Below are positions 7,615-12,321 of a DNA stretch of 12,321 nt, piece by piece (the first letter of the stretch is position 1; the number at the start of each line of letters is the position of its first letter). Made by a program: the position numbers and the translations under genes. Source of the stretch: Micrococcales bacterium UBA4448 (GTDB lineage: Bacteria > Actinomycetota > Actinomycetes > Actinomycetales > Microbacteriaceae); assembly GCA_002390305.1 (NCBI GenBank), contig DGPE01000016.1:1-12321 (forward strand), read 5' to 3'. The notes under the pieces were generated by a model, which was not told the DNA's origin, ran no database searches, and saw only the letters and a list, made by a program, of their open reading frames with translations.

Positions 7615-8079
7615 TTGAAAAGACCTTGGCTGCTCAGTCAAAAGGGACAGCGAGTTAGCATCCTTATTAGCCTGCTTATCTCGGCGGCTATGACACTGTC
7701 ACTCTTGAGTTTTATTCAATCCACCGTGCTGCCCCGGGTGCAGATTACTCAACTGGACGAACGCCAAATTACCTATTGCGAACTTTCTAAATGCGAAAAA
7801 ATTGACAGCCTCAAAGGTCTGGAACTGATCCCAAATCCGGATTACTTTCAAATCACCACAGGTCGATGGTTCACTACCGTGACCATGAGATTTCTAAACC
7901 ATGGTCAGCTAAACGGGGACCGGGAGCTTCGACTGGTGCTGCGTTCCAGCTCTGGAAAAATTGTGGAAATGGCAAACCAGGTTGCGACTTTCAGCCCCAA
8001 GGGCAGACAAGAAATTGCCTTCACTTTCACCGGCACTCCGGAAGAGCTCCTCTCTGGAACGGTGCACCTCGGCTACTAG
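7615..8079 (+). CDS. Small membrane-anchored extracytoplasmic protein, unknown function
   Basis: I do not recognise this 154-residue protein. Residues 1-13 are basic, then a single hydrophobic segment spans about 14-36, so the N-terminus should stay inside and the rest face outward. The exported part contains a closely spaced cysteine pair (C55 and C60 in YCELSKC) that could form a disulfide. It is followed by a region rich in alternating hydrophobic residues (about 75-154) that looks like a small beta-sandwich domain; there is no lipobox. The start is TTG at 7615, with AAGGAG six bases upstream; no ATG sits at a sensible position. It lies between divergent psuG and actinorhodopsin, in the same direction as the rhodopsin and 178 nt upstream of it. 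TAGATT at 7582-7587 is a possible -10. Whether it belongs functionally to the rhodopsin cannot be told from sequence. Confidence 0.8.
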   Translation: MKRPWLLSQKGQRVSILISLLISAAMTLSLLSFIQSTVLPRVQITQLDERQITYCELSKCEKIDSLKGLELIPNPDYFQITTGRWFTTVTMRFLNHGQLNGDRELRLVLRSSSGKIVEMANQVATFSPKGRQEIAFTFTGTPEELLSGTVHLGY

Positions 8080-8087
8080 TTTTCGCC

Positions 8088-8103
8088 GTTACCAAACTGT
8101 TAC
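8088..8103 (+). repeat. Direct repeat GTTAC-N6-GTTAC upstream of actinorhodopsin
   Basis: Two GTTAC copies begin 11 bases apart, about one helical turn, some 30 bases upstream of the best promoter candidate of the rhodopsin gene. The spacing and location would suit a regulator bound to one DNA face. Five-base repeats are common by chance, so this is only a pointer. Confidence 0.25.
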
Positions 8104-8132
8104 ATTTATCAGGGTTTTCCCAGACAACTTTC

Positions 8133-8141
8133 TGTTGTAAT
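8133..8141 (+). promoter_or_regulatory. Candidate extended -10 promoter of actinorhodopsin
   Basis: TGT followed by TGTAAT gives a TGN extension and a five-of-six match to TATAAT. The -35 region is poor, as is tolerated with extended -10 promoters. Transcription would start near 8148, leaving a leader of about 110 nt before the ATG at 8258. An alternative, TAATAC at 8186-8191, lacks both an extension and a -35. The region 8080-8257 contains no open reading frame I would trust. Confidence 0.35.
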
Positions 8142-8204
8142 GGTTTCGTGAAGTGCGCAACGAAGTGTGATTTCGGCAAAGTCGGTAATACGAGTGTGTC
8201 GAAA

Positions 8205-8239
8205 TTTTCTTTGTGTGCGGGCTTTTAAATAAAAGAAAA
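8205..8239 (+). promoter_or_regulatory. AU-rich inverted repeat just before the actinorhodopsin ribosome binding site
   Basis: TTTTCTTT (8205-8212) is perfectly complementary to AAAGAAAA (8232-8239), with a 19-nt loop. Inside, CTTTT (8222-8226) can instead pair with AAAAG (8231-8235), so the two foldings exclude each other. The right arm ends three bases before the Shine-Dalgarno sequence at 8242. The stems are pure A-U except one pair, so they would be weak; a role in translation control is speculative. Confidence 0.25.
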
Positions 8240-8257
8240 CCGAAAGGGAAAAAACAA

Positions 8258-9022
8258 ATGAGCTATGAAGGATATAACCTCCTTTACAACCTGTTCTCGC
8301 TGGGTATCGCGAGCATGTTGTTCACCACCATCTTTTTGTTTGTAGCACGTGAGCGCGTTTTACCTCGTTACCGCATGGCCGTAATGGTCTCGGGAACAGT
8401 TACTGCGATTGCCGCGTACCACTACTTCAGGATGTTCGACAGCTTCAACGAGACCTTTGGTCCAGAAGCAGTTGAGGGCGTCATGTACAACGTTGGCTAC
8501 CGCTACGTTGACTGGTTCCTAACCGTTCCACTACTACTGGTTGAGACCGTTGCTGTTCTAGCACTGGCTCGCGCAGTCCAGACCAAGATGTTGGTAAGGC
8601 TTGTTCCTGCAGCCGCGCTAATGATCGGCCTTGGATACCCAGGAGATGCTCAGCTCAACATTTTCTACGATGGCGACGCATCACTATGGGGTCTTCTTTC
8701 AACCATCCCATTCCTTTACATCCTTTACGTACTGTTCGTCGAGCTAGGCAAGAGCCTTGACCGTCAGCCAGCCGGGGTTGTAAAGAAGATCAAGGAACTA
8801 CGTCTCCTTCTTCTTGCAACTTGGGGCGTTTACCCAATCGCGTTCATCGCTAGCATGAACGCAACCGGATTCGACGAGACATCATTCGTTCTCCGCGAAG
8901 CCGGCTACACCATTGCTGACATCCTTGCTAAGTGTCTATTCGGACTCATGATCTTCACCATCGCTCGTATCAAGAGCGCTGCTGACGATGCAGAGTTTGC
9001 AAAGAGCGAGTACAAGGACTAG
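8258..9022 (+). CDS. actR: Actinorhodopsin, light-driven proton pump
   Basis: This 254-residue seven-helix microbial rhodopsin resembles actinorhodopsins of freshwater and marine Actinobacteria. The retinal Schiff-base lysine is K225 in helix G (DILAKCLFG), with counter-ion D221. In helix C, VDWFLTVPLLLVE gives proton acceptor D85, T89 and proton donor E96, the DTE pattern of outward proton pumps, and H55 matches the proteorhodopsin histidine that pairs with the acceptor. Leucine at the tuning position (L93) predicts green absorption. G145 in WGLLSTIPF aligns with the helix E glycine that opens the carotenoid-antenna fenestration in xanthorhodopsin. The ATG at 8258 is chosen because GAAAGGGA lies eight bases upstream; an in-frame ATG at 8213 would add an implausible lysine-rich tail and has no ribosome binding site. 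All six Asn codons are AAC and 14 of 18 Phe codons are TTC, suggesting strong expression. An intrinsic terminator follows, so it is probably transcribed alone. Confidence 0.97.
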   Translation: MSYEGYNLLYNLFSLGIASMLFTTIFLFVARERVLPRYRMAVMVSGTVTAIAAYHYFRMFDSFNETFGPEAVEGVMYNVGYRYVDWFLTVPLLLVETVAVLALARAVQTKMLVRLVPAAALMIGLGYPGDAQLNIFYDGDASLWGLLSTIPFLYILYVLFVELGKSLDRQPAGVVKKIKELRLLLLATWGVYPIAFIASMNATGFDETSFVLREAGYTIADILAKCLFGLMIFTIARIKSAADDAEFAKSEYKD

Positions 9023-9045
9023 TCAATAACTAATCCGTAACAGTT

Positions 9046-9076
9046 AAGCCGCCAGGGAATCCCCTGGCGGCTTTTC
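9046..9076 (+). terminator. Rho-independent terminator after actinorhodopsin
   Basis: A perfect 12-bp stem (9046-9057 paired with 9062-9073, AAGCCGCCAGGG against its complement) has a four-base AATC loop and runs into TTTTC. It begins 23 bases after the rhodopsin stop codon. It is the only strong intrinsic terminator seen in the window and would separate the rhodopsin from the downstream genes. Confidence 0.93.
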
Positions 9077-9116
9077 TGTTGCATTGGCCATAAGCTTGAA
9101 TTCGAAGGGGAATGAA

Positions 9117-9230
9117 ATGCTAAAGAAGATTGACTGGGAACTAGTCCAGATTATTGTGCTGGTTTCAACTTTGCCTGTGATGCTGATTGTTGGGGCGCTA
9201 TTACCTGGAGTGTTCACCAACTACCGCTAA
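9117..9230 (+). CDS. 37-residue single-pass membrane peptide, unknown
   Basis: A 38-codon frame begins at ATG 9117 with a strong GAAGGGG six bases upstream and ends with TAA at 9230. The peptide starts MLKKIDWELVQ, has one hydrophobic helix at about residues 9-31 containing a central proline (TLPVML) and a GALLPG end, and finishes FTNYR. The two lysines at the N-terminus suggest that this end stays in the cytoplasm. I do not recognise it. An overlapping ATG at 9112 gives only three codons. It follows the rhodopsin terminator and precedes the nitroreductase start by about 21 nt, so it should be co-transcribed with the nitroreductase and P450 rather than with the rhodopsin. TAAGCT at 9091-9096 is a possible -10. 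A small subunit or membrane anchor is possible, but there is no direct evidence of function. Confidence 0.6.
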   Translation: MLKKIDWELVQIIVLVSTLPVMLIVGALLPGVFTNYR

Positions 9231-9251
9231 CCTTTATCGGTGACCAAAAAC

Positions 9252-9980
9252 ATGGACTCGACGGGCTTCTCTGAATTTGTCGCAAGCAGAAGAACCACCA
9301 GAGACTTTCTCCCAAAGCCCGTTCCAGAAAAACTAATTGACCAGCTGATAGCTGATGCCATGACAGCGCCGTCGTGGTCTAACACCAGGCCCTTCATGGT
9401 CGGCATAGCAACGGGCGAGCGCAGAGATCGCATTTCGAAAGAATTTCTAAACCGCTGGAAAGCCGCCTCGGATGCTCTAAATTCTGGAATCTGGGGGAGG
9501 CTTAAACTGCTGATCACTCGCTACGGATTACCAAAAAGCGACTACCGAGTTTTCAGGCCCTACCCCAAAGACCTAAAGCCTAGGCAGCAAAAAGTTGGTG
9601 CTGATCTCTACGGCTTCATCGACATAAGCCGCGATGACCGACAAGCACGCCAAGCCCAATGGGGTAGAAACTACGAGTTTTTTGGCGCGCCTGTTTCACT
9701 GTTCATTTTTACTCATTCGGGCCTTGGTGAATACTCAGTGTCTGATGCTGGGCTATTCATGCAGAACTTGATGCTCTCGGCCCATGCCCACGGCCTTGGC
9801 TCCTGCGCACAGGGTGCTAGTGCTCTTTGGGCAGAACCTGTTAGGAAAGAGTTCGAAATCCCCCGCGGCTATAAGCTGCTCTGCGGCATCGCCATTGGCT
9901 ACCCGACCGATCATAAAATAAACCAGTTCCATGCCGAGCGGCTAGACATCGACCAAATAAAACTTCTGCCAAATGATTGA
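9252..9980 (+). CDS. Nitroreductase-family FMN oxidoreductase
   Basis: This flavoprotein of the nitroreductase superfamily has 242 residues from ATG 9252. The N-terminal FMN-phosphate motif ASRRTTRDFLPKPV covers residues 11-24, and APSWSNTRPF (39-48) is the usual second flavin-contact segment. Near the C-terminus GLGSCAQG (181-188) and GIAIGYP (212-218) are standard family signatures. Members use NAD(P)H to reduce nitroaromatics, quinones, enones or flavins, or work as specialised dehydrogenases; the substrate here is unknown. An insertion-like region at about 90-140, rich in Arg, Lys and Tyr, may shape a large binding site. I prefer ATG 9252 because GGTGA, complementary to the 16S tail, lies eight bases upstream; a GTG at 9240 would add four residues but has no ribosome binding site. 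The stop overlaps the P450 start by 8 nt, implying joint translation and probably a shared pathway. Confidence 0.9.
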   Translation: MDSTGFSEFVASRRTTRDFLPKPVPEKLIDQLIADAMTAPSWSNTRPFMVGIATGERRDRISKEFLNRWKAASDALNSGIWGRLKLLITRYGLPKSDYRVFRPYPKDLKPRQQKVGADLYGFIDISRDDRQARQAQWGRNYEFFGAPVSLFIFTHSGLGEYSVSDAGLFMQNLMLSAHAHGLGSCAQGASALWAEPVRKEFEIPRGYKLLCGIAIGYPTDHKINQFHAERLDIDQIKLLPND

Positions 9981-11160
9981 TTTCAACGACAGTGCCTTTA
10001 TAGATGATCCTTACCCAGCTCTGAAAAAACTCAGAGAAGTAGGCGCACCGTTTTGGCATGAAGAAACCAGCATGTTCTTAGCCGCAGGTTTTAAAGATGC
10101 CAGCGCAGTTCTTCGAAATAGAACGCTGGGCAGAATCTTCGATCCAAAAACTCCCGAGAGCAAGTGGGAAAGTTTCAACTGGCTGCATTCCGATTCGATT
10201 CTCGATTCCGAACCACCGAAGCACACCAGACTTCGCTCACTGGTGATGAAAGCGTTTAACCCCAAGAAGATTGAAAGCCTCAGGCCAGAGATCGAGCGCA
10301 TAACAGCAAGCCTCCTTGATCAAGCAGCCCAGAAGCATCTAAACCAAGGTCACTTTGACCTAATTGCTGATTTCGCTGAGCCGCTACCGGTCAAAGTTAT
10401 TGCCCACCTTTTGGGCTTTCCAGAAAAAGACGAGCACCTTTTGAGGCCCTGGTCACAGGCGATTGTGAAGATGTATGAGGTTAGCCCCTCAATTGCCGAC
10501 CAGGAAGCCGCTCAGCAGGCCTCCGACGAGTTTGCAGCCTATGTCCATGAACTTATGCTTGAAAGACAGACAAACCCCGGCACAGACCTAATAAGCGACT
10601 TGGCGGCAGTTCGTGAAGAGGGTGAGAAACTAAACACCCACGAACTTATCGCCACCTGCGTATTGCTATTAAACGCCGGCCACGAGGCTTCTGTGAATGG
10701 CTTCGGTAATGGGATGGTTGCGGCTCTAGAGAACAAGACGCAAATGGCTAAGCTAAACGCTGATCCAGATGGCTTGGCTCTAACAGCAGTCGACGAGTTT
10801 TTACGCTTCGATGCGCCGCTGCACCTTTTTGAGCGCACCGCAACCGAAGACACCGAAATTGGCGGAGTGACAATCAAGAAGGGGCAAAAAATTGCATCCT
10901 TGCTTGGCAGTGCGAACAGGGATTCCGCAGTCTTTGAAAATGCAGATGAGCTGGATCTTTCAAGACACCCAAACCCCCACATCGGTTTTGGCGCCGGCAT
11001 TCACTTTTGCATCGGGGCACCATTGGCACGAATTGAAATGAGTGTTTCACTGCCGGCACTAATTAAGCGCTTTGGGAACCTGGAGCTTGCGGACAAGCCC
11101 CTTCGAAGACAGAGCTTCGTGCTTCGCGGTTACGACAAGGTTTTGGTTAGAAACAGCTAG
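9973..11160 (+). CDS. Cytochrome P450
   Basis: This soluble bacterial P450 of 395 residues has no membrane anchor. It shows HTRLRSLVMKAF at 84-95 (C helix), an I-helix LLLNAGHEASVNG (231-243), the K-helix ExxR as EFLR (E275 to R278), and the heme loop FGAGIHFCIG with proximal ligand C346. It would insert one oxygen atom into an organic substrate, taking electrons from a ferredoxin and reductase; neither is encoded in the window. The I-helix acid is E238, but the residue matching the usual oxygen-activating threonine (T252 of P450cam) is alanine A239, followed by serine. AGHEA variants are known in some bacterial P450s. The ATG at 9973 overlaps the nitroreductase by 8 nt. The end faces the ABC permease gene with seven bases between stops. 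Substrate class (terpenoid, carotenoid, fatty acid, xenobiotic) cannot be assigned from sequence. Confidence 0.95.
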   Translation: MIDFNDSAFIDDPYPALKKLREVGAPFWHEETSMFLAAGFKDASAVLRNRTLGRIFDPKTPESKWESFNWLHSDSILDSEPPKHTRLRSLVMKAFNPKKIESLRPEIERITASLLDQAAQKHLNQGHFDLIADFAEPLPVKVIAHLLGFPEKDEHLLRPWSQAIVKMYEVSPSIADQEAAQQASDEFAAYVHELMLERQTNPGTDLISDLAAVREEGEKLNTHELIATCVLLLNAGHEASVNGFGNGMVAALENKTQMAKLNADPDGLALTAVDEFLRFDAPLHLFERTATEDTEIGGVTIKKGQKIASLLGSANRDSAVFENADELDLSRHPNPHIGFGAGIHFCIGAPLARIEMSVSLPALIKRFGNLELADKPLRRQSFVLRGYDKVLVRNS

Positions 11161-11172
11161 CTTGCCGCTAGC
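11156..11172. other. Duplicated GCTAGC palindrome spanning two convergent stop codons
   Basis: GCTAGC at 11156-11161 and again at 11167-11172 can pair as a 6-bp stem with a TTGCC loop. The first copy contains the P450 TAG, and the second contains the permease stop on the other strand. No T-run follows on either side, so it is not a convincing terminator. Confidence 0.3.
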
Positions 11173-12100
11173 CCTTTGTTGAACCGAGGGTTAGACCTGA
11201 GATGAACTGCTTGCGCAGCACAAAGAACACAATCAACGTCGGCAGCGCCGCAATCATTGCGCCGGCGGCAAGCAGGTTGTAGTCGGTTACAAACTCTCCC
11301 GTCAACCTTCCAAGGGCAGAAGTGATCGGCCGCTTGGAATCGGTGGACATCAAAACCAGTGCCCAGAAGAAGTCGTTGTAGATCCAGGTGGTCATGAGAA
11401 CACCCAAGGAGGCAAGTGGTGGGCGAAGAAGTGGCAGCATCACGCGGAAGAAGTGGGTGAACACCGAAGCACCATCAACCAGTGCAGATTCAGAGATCTC
11501 CTTTGGAATGGTCTTCATATAAGAGCTCAGCACAAAGGTTGCAAAGCCCATCTGGAAGGCAACGTGGATCAGAATCACACCGAAGGGCGAGTCATATAGA
11601 AATCTTCTATCGCCAACCAGGTCACCAATCGCCAAATACATCTTGAACACCGGAATGAACACCAGTTGCGGTGGCAAGAGGTTTCCAGCAGTGAACAGCA
11701 ATAGCAATGCAACGTTTGCCTTGAACGAATACCTAGTAACCACGAAAGCCATCAAAGAGCCAAGCAGCAGAATCAGGAACACAGCGGGCAATGTAATCAG
11801 CGCTGTGTTGAAAAAGTAGGTTGGCAGCTCCATGCGGCTGATGGCTTCAAAGTAGTTATTGAAGTTCAACTCCTTTGGAAACGACAGCACACCGCCGGCG
11901 CGGATTTCCTTATATGGGCGAAGTGAAGAGTAGAAAGTCCAGATAATCGGGAACAGCCAAGCAAGTGCGAAGAATCCAATGAATATCGAAATTACTCGGT
12001 CTTTGACGGCCTGTGCTCCACGACTACGCTTTAGCTTTTGCTCAGCCTGGGTTGCTTTTTCGGTTGCTTTTTTGTCGACACGGTTCTCTGTCGCACTCAC
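11168..12100 (-). CDS. Carbohydrate ABC transporter permease, MalG-like
   Basis: This 310-residue inner-membrane permease of the carbohydrate uptake type has six predicted membrane helices after a hydrophilic, lysine- and glutamate-rich N-terminal tail of about 35 residues, which is longer than usual. The cytoplasmic EAA loop that docks on the ATPase reads ESALVDGASVFTHFFRVMLP from residue 204, with the conserved glycine at 210. The C-terminal QFISGLTLGSTKG is the typical end of MalG-type subunits. With a MalF-type partner, a binding protein and an MsmX-like ATPase it would import a sugar or sugar derivative; the substrate is unknown because only the permeases are in view. The start is GTG at 12100, with AGGAGG seven bases upstream and a 4-nt overlap (GTGA) with the upstream permease gene, so the two are translationally coupled. 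It converges on the P450 gene. Confidence 0.95.
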   Translation of the reverse strand: MSATENRVDKKATEKATQAEQKLKRSRGAQAVKDRVISIFIGFFALAWLFPIIWTFYSSLRPYKEIRAGGVLSFPKELNFNNYFEAISRMELPTYFFNTALITLPAVFLILLLGSLMAFVVTRYSFKANVALLLLFTAGNLLPPQLVFIPVFKMYLAIGDLVGDRRFLYDSPFGVILIHVAFQMGFATFVLSSYMKTIPKEISESALVDGASVFTHFFRVMLPLLRPPLASLGVLMTTWIYNDFFWALVLMSTDSKRPITSALGRLTGEFVTDYNLLAAGAMIAALPTLIVFFVLRKQFISGLTLGSTKG

Positions 12101-12321
12101 GAGACGTCCTCCTTAAACTGCTGGCGGAGGTAGCTGACAATCGGAACGATAGAAAGCAAGAACAAAATAACCGCATAGGCAGCACCCTTCATCGATGCAC
12201 CTTCACCGGCGATGTTCTGGAAAACCAAGACACCTAAAATGGGCAAGCCACCGGAGGACCCGTAAATGATGTAGATCAAATCGAAGGCACGAAGCGACTC
12301 GATGATTGTGATCACAATCAC
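12097..12321 (-). CDS. Carbohydrate ABC transporter permease, MalF-like, C-terminal part
   Basis: Only the last 74 codons are present; the frame is open to the right window edge, so the true start lies outside. The segment ESLRAFDLIYIIYGSSGGLP matches the region after the EAA loop in MalF-type permeases (usually SLRVFDLVYV followed by a glycine-rich turn). The final hydrophobic helix AYAVILFLLSIVPIVSYL ends in a charged tail. The stop overlaps the GTG start of the MalG-like gene by 4 nt, the usual MalF-MalG order. It would form the heterodimeric membrane channel with that protein. The substrate-binding protein gene is expected further upstream, beyond the window. Confidence 0.9.
   Translation of the reverse strand: MIVITIIESLRAFDLIYIIYGSSGGLPILGVLVFQNIAGEGASMKGAAYAVILFLLSIVPIVSYLRQQFKEDVS

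Noticed and set aside
7866..8228. 120-codon plus-strand frame running from the 154-residue protein gene into the actR leader
   Set aside because: It lacks a ribosome binding site at its ATG, overlaps a better frame, and its translation is low-complexity mixed sequence without a hydrophobic or domain pattern.
8213..8257. In-frame upstream ATG extending actinorhodopsin by 15 residues
   Set aside because: The extension is lysine-rich, sits over the real Shine-Dalgarno region, and has no ribosome binding site of its own; the ATG at 8258 matches the usual family N-terminus.
10539..11000. 153-codon open frame on the minus strand inside the P450
   Set aside because: The P450 frame has all family motifs; the opposite frame is serine- and proline-rich with no domain signature, typical of an antisense shadow.
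1..12321. CRISPR arrays, tRNA or rRNA genes, insertion sequences, phage or attachment sites
   Set aside because: Scanning by eye found no regularly spaced repeats, cloverleaf sequences, transposase or integrase motifs, or terminal inverted repeats.

Overview
The window looks like a chromosome segment of a small-genome planktonic actinobacterium, most likely a Microbacteriaceae of the Luna type (Rhodoluna/Aquiluna-like). Three things point there: a complete actinorhodopsin gene, moderate GC content (about half), and very tight packing with overlapping or abutting genes, GTG/TTG starts and almost no intergenic DNA. The genus is an inference from gene content; no rRNA or other phylogenetic marker is present.

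Layout, left to right. (1) 1-577, minus: N-terminal part of an MFS transporter with a GTG start, running off the left edge. (2) 638-2477, plus: a tocopherol-cyclase-like (PF14249-type) protein overlapping an SDR oxidoreductase by 14 nt. (3) 2512-5766, plus: a deoxyribose catabolism block made of a long, human-type deoxyribose-phosphate aldolase, a complete aldehyde dehydrogenase, and a short ALDH-like protein without catalytic residues. The last two look like a split version of the fused ALDH16 family. (4) 5767-7535, minus: pseudouridine breakdown, with psuG first and a PfkB-type kinase (psuK-like) second. The kinase stop codon directly abuts the stop codon of the convergent ALDH-like gene. 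(5) 7615-8079, plus: a small membrane-anchored protein of unknown function with a TTG start. (6) 8258-9022, plus: actinorhodopsin with a 178-nt upstream region and a textbook intrinsic terminator. (7) 9117-11160, plus: a 37-codon single-pass membrane peptide, a nitroreductase-family flavoprotein and a cytochrome P450, probably one operon. (8) 11168-12321, minus: two permease genes of a carbohydrate-type ABC importer (MalG-like complete, MalF-like partial).

How the genes fit together. Blocks 3 and 4 both salvage nucleoside-derived sugars. DeoC splits deoxyribose-5-phosphate into glyceraldehyde-3-phosphate and acetaldehyde, and the neighbouring ALDH could oxidise the acetaldehyde to acetate. 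The kinase and PsuG turn pseudouridine into uracil and ribose-5-phosphate. The rhodopsin would add light-driven proton pumping, and the ABC permeases sugar uptake, giving a photoheterotrophic scavenger. The least explained parts are the small peptide/nitroreductase/P450 operon behind the rhodopsin, the tocopherol-cyclase-like/SDR pair, and the catalytically dead ALDH partner.

No tRNA, rRNA, CRISPR array, insertion sequence or prophage gene was seen. No gene-free stretch exceeds 300 bases; the longest is 8080-8257.
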